This document shows positions 32,502 through 41,834 of a stretch of 47,117 nt of DNA, one piece after another. The notes beneath the pieces are model-generated. The model made no database searches, was not told where the DNA came from, and worked only from the letters and a program-made list of their open reading frames with translations. The DNA is taken from NCBI GenBank assembly GCA_030430535.1, contig JAUIKY010000029.1, positions 1-47,117 on the forward strand, in the 5' to 3' direction. The position numbers and the translations under genes are program-made. Origin of the DNA: Bacteroidia bacterium (GTDB lineage Bacteria; Bacteroidota; Bacteroidia; Flavobacteriales; Flavobacteriaceae). The stretch's first letter is position 1; each line of letters opens with the position of its first letter.

Positions 32502-33718
32502 TGAGCTTTAAACACTTTTACATATTCGTTTTTTGTACGTTGTTTGTATCGCCTTTTGGCATGGCTCAACAAAACAATGTTGGCGATATAATAATGCCGA
32601 TGACTGGCCAATCCAACTACGAAGCGGGCGACCAAATTATTTTAAAATTTTCGGCACCTAACAGTAGTACACCATCTCTGTACTGCTCCAATAGTTATGG
32701 TTCTACCTTAATTCAGCCAAAATTGGATAACCGAGTTTTAGAATATGAATTGCCCGATAGTTTCACCAAAAAAATCGGTGTGATTAATTGGACTTTGCTT
32801 CAAAATGAAAATCCCATTTCAGGAACCATAAGCGTCCAACCTAAAGCCGAAGTTGCCACTATGGAAACCTATTTGGGTCCCACAAGTATCGAGGCCGGCG
32901 CAGTAGATTATAGCATGTTGGTGGTTATTCCAACGGATTCGTTGGACAATCCCGTGCCCTCAAATACTTTGGTTGATGTAAAGCATCAGTTTTTAAATTC
33001 GGAAGACAGCGAAAGCGTATTCACGAAAAATTTAATCGCCCATAAAAACATTCATTCAAAAAAAGAAAGCGGTCGAATGTTGGTATCTTCCGAAAGTTTG
33101 GGAACCAGTTCAAAAGAATTTACCGTAAATGTTTCCGCAGCCATACCCACTGGTTTCACTATTTCATCTAGCCGTCCGCACCAATATGCCGATGGAAACC
33201 AAATCACAACTTTTTCCACTTCAACCATAAAAGACAAACACAATAACGTGGTTAGCGACGGTACTTTTGTTACTTTTTTTATTACCAACTCAAAAGGAAA
33301 TATTTTAAAAACCTCGGGTACTACTATTGATGGTGTGGCTTCAGCAAAAATCATTCATCCAGATTACGCGGATGATTGGAGTATTAAAGCCTTTGTTGAC
33401 GGTATTTCTGAAAGCAATGAAATAAGTATCAGCTACAAACAGGTTATTGAGGATTTTACCGTTTCATTTTCTGAAAGAAACCGAAACATTTCCGTGGGGC
33501 CGCTACAGAGCTTTATGCAACAATTGATTCCAGATGGATTGCAAGTAAAACTATCGATTTACAAAAACAATACACTTATTGACACACTAATTAAAACCTC
33601 ATTCAACGGCTTTGTAAATTTCAACTTAAAACCCGAAGTTTATAAAAATGGTATATATACTTTTACCATTGAAACCGCTGGATTGACTAAAGAATTCAAA
33701 TCAAAAAAACTATGGTAG
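32501..33718 (+). CDS. Secreted Ig-like domain protein
   Basis: The protein has 405 residues with a signal peptide (MSFKHFYIFVFCTLFVSPFGMAQ). The mature part is entirely beta-rich. It includes segments like bacterial Ig-like repeats ('ISSSRPHQYADGNQITTFSTSTIKDKHNNVVSDGTFVTF'), as in invasin-type Big domains. No catalytic motif is seen. The start overlaps the stop of the GT-C-like gene (TAATG) and the end overlaps the glycosidase start, so the three are translated as a set. It may be a periplasmic scaffold or glycan-binding partner. Confidence 0.6.
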   Translation: MSFKHFYIFVFCTLFVSPFGMAQQNNVGDIIMPMTGQSNYEAGDQIILKFSAPNSSTPSLYCSNSYGSTLIQPKLDNRVLEYELPDSFTKKIGVINWTLLQNENPISGTISVQPKAEVATMETYLGPTSIEAGAVDYSMLVVIPTDSLDNPVPSNTLVDVKHQFLNSEDSESVFTKNLIAHKNIHSKKESGRMLVSSESLGTSSKEFTVNVSAAIPTGFTISSSRPHQYADGNQITTFSTSTIKDKHNNVVSDGTFVTFFITNSKGNILKTSGTTIDGVASAKIIHPDYADDWSIKAFVDGISESNEISISYKQVIEDFTVSFSERNRNISVGPLQSFMQQLIPDGLQVKLSIYKNNTLIDTLIKTSFNGFVNFNLKPEVYKNGIYTFTIETAGLTKEFKSKKLW

Positions 33719-35229
33719 GTCTTAATAAAAACATAATGCGTACCATTTTAATAGCTTCCTACATTATGCTTGTAGCCTTAATTATTTCGGGCGTTAGTGC
33801 CATTTTTAGTTACCTCAATACCGGTGCCGACCGCAGCAGCATGCTGCATACCGAGATTAAAAAAGTAGAACAGTATCTCCCAAAAATGGATTGGGCACCT
33901 TTACAAAACGAAGGCCGCCCCATGGACGACGAAAACCTCAAGTCCATTGAAAACGATTATCTAGACGCTTGGTACGTGAGGCATGTGGCCTATAAAAGCA
34001 ATAAAATAGCAGGTATAAAAGATTATTATACCGAAAGCGCCCGAGAAAATCTGTTTAACATTATTGAGCGCAATAAAGCTGAAAACATCACTATTGAATC
34101 CACCACTTTAGAGCATCATCCAACGCTAGAGTTTTTTAGTGAAGATGGGCAATTAGCCGTGATTACCGATAAAAATGTTAAGGAATACAAACGTATTTTT
34201 AAAGACGAAAAACTGGTTTTGGAAACCACCGAAACAGCCACTTATAAAATAATCCTGCTTTTAGAGGATGGTTTTTGGCGCATTCGGCATATGGTTAAAG
34301 AACATGCTGAAACTATCAGTGCAAGCAACCAAACGGCCTCTGTTGACGGACTTCACATAAAAGGCATTAATTATTATCCGCAGGCGAGTCCGTGGGATAT
34401 GTTTGGCGAAAAATTTAATAAAGACACCATTTCAAAAGACTTTAAAATTATTAAAGATGCGGGGTTGAATTCAGTGCGCATTTTTGTGCAATACGATGAC
34501 TTTGGAAAGGCAGCTGTAAAACCCGAAAAATTAAAAAAGCTAAAACAAACCTTAGATGCTGCCGAGGAAAATAAGCTCAAAGTGGTTTTGACCCTATTCG
34601 ATTTTTATGGTGATTATTCGGTGCTGAATTGGACACTCAACCAGCGCCATGCCGAGACCATTGTCAATGCCGTAAAAAATCACGGCGCTTTGTTGGCTTA
34701 CGATATTAAGAATGAACCCAACTTAGATTTCGATTCAAGAGGAAAGAAAAACGTAATAGCTTGGTTGGACAACATGATAGATTTAGTAAAATCGGTTGAT
34801 AGCATTCACCCGGTTACTGTTGGTTGGTCTAATACCCAAAGCGCCACGCTTTTAAAGGACAAAGTAGATTTTGTGTCCTTTCATTATTACGATGATTTAA
34901 ACGCTTTGGATGGCGCTATTAAAACATTAAAAACCGAAATACCCGATAAACCTATTGTGCTTCAAGAGTTCGGTTTATCGTCTTACAGGGGGTTATGGAA
35001 ACCCTTTGGAAGCACCGAAGAAGACCAAGCCAATTACCATAAAAAAGCCCAAGAAATAATTGCAAATAATAATTTACAATTTATGTCTTGGACTTTATAC
35101 GATTTTGCTGAAGTACCAAAGGAAGTCGTTGGACGACTCCCTTGGCGTAAACGGGTTCAAGGATATTTTGGCTTTATAGACCAAAATGGAGAGACTAAAC
35201 CCGCCTTCAGGTACATAGCTAAAAAATAG
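33712..35229 (+). CDS. Membrane-anchored clan GH-A glycoside hydrolase (GH5/GH2-like barrel)
   Basis: The protein has 505 residues. The ATG at 33712 overlaps the preceding stop; MRTILIAS (33736) is another possible start. One membrane helix (about 9-33) anchors it, followed by an NTF2-like region (about 60-200). The catalytic barrel starts at 'HIKGINYYPQASPWDMFG'. The acid/base glutamate is in YDIKNEPNLD (about 335) and the nucleophile in VLQEFGLSS (about 419), with FVSFHYY between them, as in clan GH-A. It should cut or re-join beta-linked glycans in the periplasm. Synthesis loci often carry such a trimming enzyme. The substrate is unknown. Confidence 0.75.
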   Translation: MVGLNKNIMRTILIASYIMLVALIISGVSAIFSYLNTGADRSSMLHTEIKKVEQYLPKMDWAPLQNEGRPMDDENLKSIENDYLDAWYVRHVAYKSNKIAGIKDYYTESARENLFNIIERNKAENITIESTTLEHHPTLEFFSEDGQLAVITDKNVKEYKRIFKDEKLVLETTETATYKIILLLEDGFWRIRHMVKEHAETISASNQTASVDGLHIKGINYYPQASPWDMFGEKFNKDTISKDFKIIKDAGLNSVRIFVQYDDFGKAAVKPEKLKKLKQTLDAAEENKLKVVLTLFDFYGDYSVLNWTLNQRHAETIVNAVKNHGALLAYDIKNEPNLDFDSRGKKNVIAWLDNMIDLVKSVDSIHPVTVGWSNTQSATLLKDKVDFVSFHYYDDLNALDGAIKTLKTEIPDKPIVLQEFGLSSYRGLWKPFGSTEEDQANYHKKAQEIIANNNLQFMSWTLYDFAEVPKEVVGRLPWRKRVQGYFGFIDQNGETKPAFRYIAKK

Positions 35230-36436
35230 CTTCCTTCGTAATGGCTCCGCTCAATTTTGACTGTTTAACAATAATATCATAGAATGTATTTAAATACATT
35301 TCTGCAATCTTTTCCATGGGGTACGCCGTTGCAGCCTTGTAGTTGGCTTGGCCCAATTGTACTCTATAGGCTTCGTTGGTAACAATAGTCTCAATGGCAT
35401 TGGCTAAACTATCAACCGAAGTAGGATCAAAAAATTCACCTTGATAGCCTTCGTCTTTTACCAATAATGCTAAATCCCCTAAATCTGGCATTACCACGGC
35501 TTTACCATAACTTCCTGCCTGGTGCAGCACGCCCGAACTTCCTGTAGTCGATGTATACGGAAACACCACCACCGCACTTTCATTAAATAATTTAGGAACG
35601 TCGCTTTCTTCAACGTAACCTGAAAACCTTACTTGTGGCACATGCTTGTAATCTTCCTGAACCTGTGCTAAATATCCTGGCACATTTGGATTATCAGTTC
35701 CAGCAATAACAACTTCCAAATCCAATCCGGTGCTTTTACGTACTTTTTCAACTGCTTCAATCATACCTTCAACCTTTTTGTAAGTACCAAACTTTCCAAA
35801 AGTCATAATTTGCATCGGTCCTGTCGCTATTTCATAATTGGGTTCTTTGGCAATTTCAAAAGTGCCGTGAGGAATCAATTTCACATTGTTTGCGTTGTAT
35901 TTCTTTTGCAAAATATCAACGTATTTCTGCATGGTAACTGCAACCGTATCGGCCTGAAGAATGAGTCGGGTTAAGGAGCTACCAATAAATCCGTAAACTT
36001 TTTGCATCAATTTATTGTTGGTAAAGCCGGCACTTCCTAAATCAACTTCTTCTAAAATATTGTGCAACAAAACAATATTAGGTATGCGTTTTAATTTACA
36101 AACCAAAGGCAACATCAATCCAAGTGCCGCAGCTACTTTTTTATCGCCAAACTTCATAAACTGCAAATTGAACAAAACAGCATCTGGCTTGGTTTTTCTA
36201 AGCGCTCGGCTTACACTAAAAATATTGTTGTAACTATTAAACTTCCAGCACTCTTTCACTGTAATTTTACAGCCATCTTCGGTAAATTGGATATCTTTTG
36301 CTCCTTCGGTTTTATCAGTCAATAAAACTAATTCGCTAACAGCTTGTTGTTGTCTAAACTGCTTTACTAAATGATAGGCATACTCGTTTAAAGTAACTTT
36401 ACTCGGGGGGTACGCTGTTACAATGGCCAGTTTCAT
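35219..36436 (-). CDS. Glycosyltransferase family 4
   Basis: The ATG at 36436 (MKLAIVTAYPPSK) is preferred over 36460, which would lie on the predicted -7 box. The protein has 405 residues. It starts with the GT4-type Rossmann strand and has 'MQIMTFGKFGTYKKVEGMIEAVEKV', 'VVIAGTDNP', 'VRFSGYVEESDVPKLFNESAVVVFPYTSTTGSSGVLHQAGSYGKAVV', the typical nucleotide-sugar region with the E/S-rich loop. It overlaps the glycosidase gene by 11 bp tail to tail. It likely extends the glycan made by this locus. Confidence 0.85.
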   Translation of the reverse strand: MKLAIVTAYPPSKVTLNEYAYHLVKQFRQQQAVSELVLLTDKTEGAKDIQFTEDGCKITVKECWKFNSYNNIFSVSRALRKTKPDAVLFNLQFMKFGDKKVAAALGLMLPLVCKLKRIPNIVLLHNILEEVDLGSAGFTNNKLMQKVYGFIGSSLTRLILQADTVAVTMQKYVDILQKKYNANNVKLIPHGTFEIAKEPNYEIATGPMQIMTFGKFGTYKKVEGMIEAVEKVRKSTGLDLEVVIAGTDNPNVPGYLAQVQEDYKHVPQVRFSGYVEESDVPKLFNESAVVVFPYTSTTGSSGVLHQAGSYGKAVVMPDLGDLALLVKDEGYQGEFFDPTSVDSLANAIETIVTNEAYRVQLGQANYKAATAYPMEKIAEMYLNTFYDIIVKQSKLSGAITKEAIF

Positions 36437-36457
36437 AATTGTAGGTTTAGTATTAAA

Positions 36458-36547
36458 CAAATTTGGGATTTATAATTTCAAAATATATTTTAAATAGCTA
36501 GTTCACTTTTAAGTGTAGACGAATGGTTGTTTTCTTTAGACGAGTTC
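36458..36547 (-). promoter_or_regulatory. LytTR-type direct repeat and -7-like box before the GT4 gene
   Basis: GTGTAGACGAATGG (36513-36526) and CTTTAGACGAGTTC (36534-36547) are 21 bp apart and share TAGACGA. The second copy overlaps the stop codon of the flippase gene. The -7-like box CAAATTTG (36458-36465) lies 47 nt from the first repeat on the GT4 side. Confidence 0.7.
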
Positions 36548-37792
36548 TTTTTTTGCCTTTCTCGCAGCGTTCCATCTAAAGAAAATAATTTGGATAACCA
36601 GCAGCAATACCATGGCTACAATCTGCATGTGCACCACTTGCGCTAAACTGCCGTGGAAAAAGACCACCAAGCCCATTTGAAGCACACCAAACACACCAGA
36701 AATAATTACCGGCACATACTGGTCTAACGACAAATAGTAGTATGCAAAAATGTTGGACACAGCAAACATACCGGTCGCTAAGGCATATTTCCAAAGCAAC
36801 GGTGCCATGGCCAAATAACTATCACCAAACAAGAGTGTAATGGCAGTTTCCGGAAACAGGGCACACCCAATTATAATTAAGGCAGCAATGCCCGCAATGT
36901 AGCCCACATATTTAAACAAAATGGGAGCGGTTTCTTTGCCTTCCTTTTCGAGCTGCACTACAGTGGGCAACAGCAGCATAACAAACATCCAAGCGATAAA
37001 GTAAACAATCCGCCCGATTAACGCCAACGAAGCATATAAACCCGCTTCGTACGATTCAAAATAATGCTTAACCAATAAAATGTCGCTATTGTTTATAATG
37101 ATTTGCGTTAATTCATAAAAGGCGGTCAGTACAAAAAAGTTCCTGATTTGTTTACTTTGTGCCTTATCTAAAAATGTTTTTTTGAATGAAATATGTTCGG
37201 TTTTAAACGGTATGAGTCCGAATGCAAACGAAATTAAAATACCAAGTGCAATAACTACGGATGACTGCAAACTGAACAGAAAAATCAAGCCTAATGTAAT
37301 AAATAAGCGGCTCAACATTTCAGCTTGATAAGTAATAGAAAGCTGTTTGAAAGCTTTTTTTCCTTGGAAAACACCACGGTTTACGCTCATGATGAAATAC
37401 AAGGGCACACCAACACCAAAAACCACAAACATGTTTGATGACGAGGTATTGAACACTTGCTGCAACGTATTGGAAAACAGCACAATCAAAGCGCCTAGAA
37501 TGAAGCCTACAGCAATAGCATTTTGGTACACTTTCGATATGAAATTAGAAAACATGCTGTTTTCAAAAATCACAGAAAATTTCGCCGCTACCAGTTGAAA
37601 AGTCATTGCTACAAACGACAACACCAATAAAAAGGTAATCAACACCGCCGCATCTGCGAACTGCGCTGGCCCAAGCACGCGCCCTAAAATAAGGTTGTAC
37701 AAATAGTTGCCGCCGTTAACGGTCAGCACACTGAGCATAAACAACTGCTCGGGCGTTATTTTTTTCGATTTTAAAGAGGCTATCAATTGCAT
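36536..37792 (-). CDS. Wzx/MATE-type polysaccharide flippase
   Basis: The protein has 418 residues and about twelve helices, with N-terminal 'LFMLSVLTVNGGNYLYNLILGRVLGPAQFADAAVL', typical of oligosaccharide flippases of the MATE superfamily. A PelG-like role is possible but cannot be decided by eye. It lies 15 bp after the STAS gene, likely in one transcript. It would move lipid-linked glycan, or support a synthase, at the inner membrane. Confidence 0.8.
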   Translation of the reverse strand: MQLIASLKSKKITPEQLFMLSVLTVNGGNYLYNLILGRVLGPAQFADAAVLITFLLVLSFVAMTFQLVAAKFSVIFENSMFSNFISKVYQNAIAVGFILGALIVLFSNTLQQVFNTSSSNMFVVFGVGVPLYFIMSVNRGVFQGKKAFKQLSITYQAEMLSRLFITLGLIFLFSLQSSVVIALGILISFAFGLIPFKTEHISFKKTFLDKAQSKQIRNFFVLTAFYELTQIIINNSDILLVKHYFESYEAGLYASLALIGRIVYFIAWMFVMLLLPTVVQLEKEGKETAPILFKYVGYIAGIAALIIIGCALFPETAITLLFGDSYLAMAPLLWKYALATGMFAVSNIFAYYYLSLDQYVPVIISGVFGVLQMGLVVFFHGSLAQVVHMQIVAMVLLLVIQIIFFRWNAARKAKKELV

Positions 37793-37807
37793 GATTTCAC
37801 AGCTTTA

Positions 37808-38086
37808 TTATGCGGCATCATCCACTTGAATGTCATCGTAAATTTCCTTGCAGCCATAACCTATAATGGTAAATGGCTTTTTGTAGGTTAAAGCCATTTT
37901 ATGCAGTGCTTCAATAGCTTTCATGCCGTCTTTATCAATAGCTGTGACGGCATCGATATTTATGGTTAAGGCTTTCGAATAAATAATAAGGAATTCTAAA
38001 TGGTTTTTAAATTGTTTAACCGTTTTAGAATTTATAGTGCCTTCCACCATAAAAACATCTTTTATTTGTTTAATTCTTAGTGCCAT
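37808..38086 (-). CDS. STAS-domain protein lacking the phosphorylatable serine
   Basis: The protein has 92 residues. The order of strands and helices and 'ALTINIDAVTAIDKDGMKAIEALHKMA' match anti-sigma-factor-antagonist STAS domains, where the motif is normally D-S-x-G. Here it reads DKDG, so the usual phosphorylated serine is missing. It is co-transcribed with the flippase. It may be a permanently active protein-binding module in the glycan machinery rather than a sigma-factor switch. Confidence 0.75.
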   Translation of the reverse strand: MALRIKQIKDVFMVEGTINSKTVKQFKNHLEFLIIYSKALTINIDAVTAIDKDGMKAIEALHKMALTYKKPFTIIGYGCKEIYDDIQVDDAA

Positions 38087-38126
38087 AACTTTAAGTTTTG
38101 GTTAATATAATTTGGGGTTACTAGCA

Positions 38127-38196
38127 CAAAGATGCTTTAAGAATCAATGTAATACCATTCAATTTCGGTGAGTGGTACGTTACTGTAGATGAATGA
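38127..38196. promoter_or_regulatory. LytTR-type element in the STAS / TPR-barrel divergent region
   Basis: CTGTAGATGAATGA (38183-38196) is the strong copy; ATTTCGGTGAGTGG (38162-38175) is a weak copy 21 bp away. The minus-strand box CATCTTTG (plus-strand 38127-38134, one mismatch from TAnnTTTG) lies 48 nt from the strong copy. The element covers an upstream ATG of the TPR gene, supporting the later start at 38241. Confidence 0.6.
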
Positions 38197-38240
38197 TTAC
38201 AGTTGAATGCTTAACTTGCAAAAAGAATAAACCCCGAATC

Positions 38241-40301
38241 ATGACCATCAAATCCATTGCCCTATTTACGCTATTTCTATTGGTTAATTTGGTCTTTTCG
38301 CAAAACTTGCAAGAAGGCTTTAACTATTTGGAAAAAGGCAATTACGCCGAAGCTGAAACCTATTTTAAGAACATCTTAAACAACCACCCTGAAAATAAAA
38401 CAGCACGATTGTGTTACGGCCGCGCCGTGGGTTTAAACGGTAACGCGCAGCAGGCAGAACTGCTTTTTGTTGATTTACTGAAGGACTTCCCCAATGATTT
38501 CGAAGTCAAATTAAATTACGGCGAATCCTTGCTATGGAACAAAAAATACCCGCAAGCGAAAACCTATTTTAAAGGTTTAATTGAAGAAAACTCCAAAAGT
38601 TTTCCGGCACTTTTAAGCTATGCCAATACGCTTTCTAATTTAAAGGAATACCAAGACGCCCTTGTTTTTGTTGACAAGGCTTTGGAAGTATCATCTGGAA
38701 ATCCCAATGCACTCACATCGAAAAAGTATATTTATTTGGGGGATGCTTACCAAAAGCAACAGGCTCAACAGTATGATGAAGCAGAAAATCTTTTGAAAGA
38801 AAATTTGAAGCTTTTTGATAATGATAAAGACACTTTAATCAACTTGGCCAACTTATATTTAATCGCCAACCGATTGGAAGATGCCGAAGCCACGTACAAT
38901 ATTTTGGCTCAAACTCCTGAAAACAAACTGCTTTCTTTAAACGGTTTGGCACTCGTGGCTCATTTAAACGGTAAAGAAAAAACAGCTTTACAGTTCAGTG
39001 AAGAAGCATTTTTAAGCTTGGCCAAAGACACCGACCCAAATTTGATAAAAGCTACCACCGAACGCTACGCACAAGCTTTAATTTGGAACAAAAAATTTAA
39101 ACAGGCCAACCAACTCATCTCCGAATTAATTGAAAAACATCCCAACAAAAATTGGGTATTGGCCTTGCGCGCCACTCTAAACATCTATAAAAATGATTTC
39201 AAAAAAAGTGTGGCTGACTACAACCAAATTTTGATTAACGACAGCACCTCGTTTGATGGCAATCTGGGCAAAGCCAATACTTTAAAAGCCCTCGGTATTT
39301 ACGATGGCGCATACCAATCGGCCGAAAACACCCTAAAGTTTTACGACAAACAAAAAGATGCCGCACAGTTCATAAAAGATCTAAACATCGATTTTACACC
39401 GTTTTATGAAGGGCAAGCCAGTTACAGTTTCGATAACGGCGACAACGAAGCTGTTTCGATTAGAAATTCAGTTGAATTCCCCATGTCCATGAAATTTAAA
39501 ATGTTAGGAAGCTACAATTACAGGACTACCAATAATACGGTAACGAACAACAAAGCCACCTCAAACGATTTATCATTGGGCTTGGCCTATCAATTGTTGC
39601 CCAATGTGATTTTTAAAGGAACGGCCGGGCTTTCTTCCGCAAAAGCAGCATCCGAAAATTACACGCAACTCCTGGCCGATGTGTCTTTCAACATAAAACC
39701 CTTAAAACTTCAAATATTGGATGTGGGCTATAAACGCGAAATACAAAGTTTTAATGCCGATTTATTAGATCGCGAGATTGTAATGAACAATATTTACGCG
39801 AATTACAACCTCAGCACCAACTTCAATTTGGGTTGGTTTACGCAATATTTTTATACCTGGCAGAATGATGACAATAGCCGCAATTTGCTGTTCACTTCGC
39901 TATACTATAATATTTTGAGCAAACCGGCGCTAAAAGCCGGACTAAACTACCAATACATTACGTTTAAAAACCAAGTGCCGAGCGTGTATTTTTCTCCTGA
40001 AAAATTCAATGCTGGTGAGATATTTATAAACCTGATTAAAAACGAAGTAATCACCAAACCCAAAGCCTGGTTTTATGAATTAACAGCAGCAACTGGTTTA
40101 CAATATATTGAAGACGATAGCAGCCAAAGCACCTACCGCGTGCAAGGTAAACTAGGCTATAAATTTTCAAATCGCTGTATGGCCAACCTATTTGGCACCC
40201 GAAGCAACATTGCCTCTGCCACCGCTTCCGGTTTTACCTATACCGAACTCGGCCTCCGTTTTAAATGGTATTTGTTTGACACACCGGTTTTTAGGAAATA
40301 A
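38241..40301 (+). CDS. TPR protein with C-terminal outer-membrane beta-barrel
   Basis: The ATG at 38241 gives a clean signal peptide (MTIKSIALFTLFLLVNLVFSQ); the frame open from 38193 lies on the regulatory element. The protein has 686 residues. About 20-395 are tetratricopeptide repeats (for example 'GFNYLEKGNYAEAETYFKNILNNHPENKTARLCYGRAVGL'). From about 400 alternating strands rich in aromatic residues end in 'LGLRFKWYLFDTPVFRK', like YaiO-type barrels. The layout recalls the exporters BcsC and PelB, which pair TPR with a barrel, though this one is smaller. It is the likely outer-membrane exit of the glycan. Confidence 0.75.
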   Translation: MTIKSIALFTLFLLVNLVFSQNLQEGFNYLEKGNYAEAETYFKNILNNHPENKTARLCYGRAVGLNGNAQQAELLFVDLLKDFPNDFEVKLNYGESLLWNKKYPQAKTYFKGLIEENSKSFPALLSYANTLSNLKEYQDALVFVDKALEVSSGNPNALTSKKYIYLGDAYQKQQAQQYDEAENLLKENLKLFDNDKDTLINLANLYLIANRLEDAEATYNILAQTPENKLLSLNGLALVAHLNGKEKTALQFSEEAFLSLAKDTDPNLIKATTERYAQALIWNKKFKQANQLISELIEKHPNKNWVLALRATLNIYKNDFKKSVADYNQILINDSTSFDGNLGKANTLKALGIYDGAYQSAENTLKFYDKQKDAAQFIKDLNIDFTPFYEGQASYSFDNGDNEAVSIRNSVEFPMSMKFKMLGSYNYRTTNNTVTNNKATSNDLSLGLAYQLLPNVIFKGTAGLSSAKAASENYTQLLADVSFNIKPLKLQILDVGYKREIQSFNADLLDREIVMNNIYANYNLSTNFNLGWFTQYFYTWQNDDNSRNLLFTSLYYNILSKPALKAGLNYQYITFKNQVPSVYFSPEKFNAGEIFINLIKNEVITKPKAWFYELTAATGLQYIEDDSSQSTYRVQGKLGYKFSNRCMANLFGTRSNIASATASGFTYTELGLRFKWYLFDTPVFRK

Positions 40302-40302
40302 T

Positions 40303-40327
40303 AAACGCCCTTAAAGTGGGCGTTTTT
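40303..40327 (+). terminator. Terminator of the TPR-barrel gene
   Basis: AAACGCCC (40303-40310) and GGGCGTTT (40318-40325) form an 8-bp stem with a 7-base loop ending in T's, directly after the stop codon. Confidence 0.85.
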
Positions 40328-40365
40328 ACATCATGTTTTTACAAAATTAAGGGCTTGTGCAACGG

Positions 40366-41067
40366 TTACCGCTTTTGTGCGCTGTTTTTTATTTCAGTTT
40401 CTGCTTTATGTTTTTGATATTTCCAGCTTTTTACTAATTCAAGTAAAAATTCAGTCGCTTTAAACATATTGTATGCAAAATCAACCTTTTGGTCAATTTT
40501 GAAAAAATCGTGATTCCCGATTATTGTTTTCATTGTCATTTCCTCATCGTTTTGCTTTTCTATTTTATTATGCATAAACGTATGTTCATTGCTAAAATGA
40601 ATATGTCCAGATGTGTTTTGGTACATATTTAAAATTCCAGGAAATACTTCCTTGTCAAGTTTCTTCGCTAAATAATTATCTGACATTTTGTTACCATAAG
40701 CGTCTTTTATATTTCGAATATGAGTTCCAGATAAATATTGCATAAAAAAGTCATTGTAATTCTTGACTAATGTAGAGGCGTAAAATCTTAAGCAGTTATC
40801 AATTTGAAGTCTTATAATTGGGACTGCACAAATATAATTATTGCTTTTAGCCAAGGTTTTAAATCCAGTCGCCAAACTTATTCCTCTATTTACGATAGCT
40901 GACACGAACAAATCCATTTGATGAACAGAACCTTTTCCATTTTCCTCCGAGCCAATGGTCAAGTAGATTTTAGATTCTTTAATAAATAGCTTTTCGAGTG
41001 CAACAAGGTTTTTGAAAATTTGTTTTAAATCTTCCTCATTCACATTAGTATTTCGCTTTACTTTCAA
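40366..41067 (-). CDS. Unknown soluble protein in a cassette-like insert
   Basis: The protein has 233 residues, mostly helical, with no signal peptide or membrane helix. It resembles uncharacterised DUF5677-like proteins ('DLFVSAIVNRGISLATGFKTLAKSNNYICAVPIIRLQIDNCLRFYAS'), but I cannot name a function. No motif of a known enzyme is visible. It lies between a partial repeat end on its left (about 40345-40370) and the attC-like inverted repeat on its right, and interrupts an otherwise glycan-related block. Cargo of a gene cassette is inferred. Confidence 0.55.
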   Translation of the reverse strand: MKVKRNTNVNEEDLKQIFKNLVALEKLFIKESKIYLTIGSEENGKGSVHQMDLFVSAIVNRGISLATGFKTLAKSNNYICAVPIIRLQIDNCLRFYASTLVKNYNDFFMQYLSGTHIRNIKDAYGNKMSDNYLAKKLDKEVFPGILNMYQNTSGHIHFSNEHTFMHNKIEKQNDEEMTMKTIIGNHDFFKIDQKVDFAYNMFKATEFLLELVKSWKYQKHKAETEIKNSAQKR

Positions 41068-41096
41068 ATTATTCGATGATGGTTTTCAAATAGCAC

Positions 41097-41235
41097 ACAA
41101 CGTGTTTGGCTATGGTTTCGTTGCGGGAAAATCCGCGAGGATTTTCCGCCGTAAACCGAAAATGGCAAATTTGCGAGGACTTTCCGAGAAGAAAGCCAGA
41201 AGCAATGAACTATAGCCGGTTTTGTAGCACGTTAT
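41097..41235 (-). repeat. attC-like imperfect inverted repeat (139 bp)
   Basis: The outer ends are ACAACGTG (41097-41104) and CACGTTAT (41228-41235), inverted with one mismatch. Further in, GGCTATGGTT on the left and AACTATAGCC on the right pair with one mismatch, with 3 spare bases on one side and 10 on the other, as in attC sites. The centre has a perfect 9-bp hairpin GGAAAATCC-GCGA-GGATTTTCC (41126-41147). The right end contains the stop codon of the lipoprotein gene. No integrase is in the window. Confidence 0.5.
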
Positions 41236-41747
41236 TTTATTTTTTCTGCGTCATATATTTCAGTCTGATAATAGACTTGGAAATTCTCTTTAATTGCTTT
41301 TCCAATGACAGAATTCATAGCTTTTATAATTGATTCAATTATTACTCCATCAAACTCACCAGCATTGTCAACAACATTCCAATAATCTTGAAATTCAATT
41401 GCAATTCCATTTTTGTCAAATGCTTCTTGAGTTTTATGATTATAACCTGTTATGAAAATATTTCCATTAGTGGCATCTATGTAAATTAATAGCTGATTTT
41501 CTTTAATTAATTGTTCTGTGCTTATTTTGTTTAGAACGTAAGTTATGTCATTTGTTATTCCGTCTTCTTCAGTCGATTTTGAGTCAAATGTCAGCCGTTT
41601 TAAGCCGATTTCCTTTTTTTCAAGCACACTAACTTTCATGTCAGATTTGATTTCTTTTTTACTTTTTTCGCAAGACAAAAATGTCAATGTCGATAATCCA
41701 ATTAAAATAAAAACTCCGATGATTATGTTAGTATTCATTAGTTTCAT
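41232..41747 (-). CDS. Small lipoprotein of unknown function in a cassette-like insert
   Basis: The ATG at 41747 (or 41738) begins a lipoprotein signal ending LTFLSC, giving 171 residues. The upstream frame to 41792 has no signal and is not preferred. The mature part has no recognised domain ('FDSKSTEEDGITNDITYVLNKISTEQLIKENQLLIYIDATNGNIFITGYNHKTQEAFD'). The stop lies inside the attC-like repeat, as in gene cassettes, and a short TAATGTG/CACATTA inverted pair lies just before the gene (41761-41792). Confidence 0.55.
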   Translation of the reverse strand: MKLMNTNIIIGVFILIGLSTLTFLSCEKSKKEIKSDMKVSVLEKKEIGLKRLTFDSKSTEEDGITNDITYVLNKISTEQLIKENQLLIYIDATNGNIFITGYNHKTQEAFDKNGIAIEFQDYWNVVDNAGEFDGVIIESIIKAMNSVIGKAIKENFQVYYQTEIYDAEKIK

Positions 41748-41834
41748 TCGAGTTTGGTCGTAATGTGATACAACTAAGGTATAATAGCACATTATTTCTA
41801 CTTCACGAAATATACTACAAATAAAAATAAAGAA

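Noticed and set aside
36437-36460. Longer N-terminus for the GT4 protein from 36460
   Set aside because: It would overlap the predicted -7 box, and the family start MKLAIVTAYPP lies at 36436.
38193-38240. Longer N-terminus for the TPR-barrel protein from the ATG at 38193
   Set aside because: This start lies on the regulatory element and hides the signal peptide that begins at 38241.
40366-41792. Toxin-antitoxin or phage-defence pair
   Set aside because: Neither protein has a recognisable toxin, nuclease or defence motif, and one is a lipoprotein.
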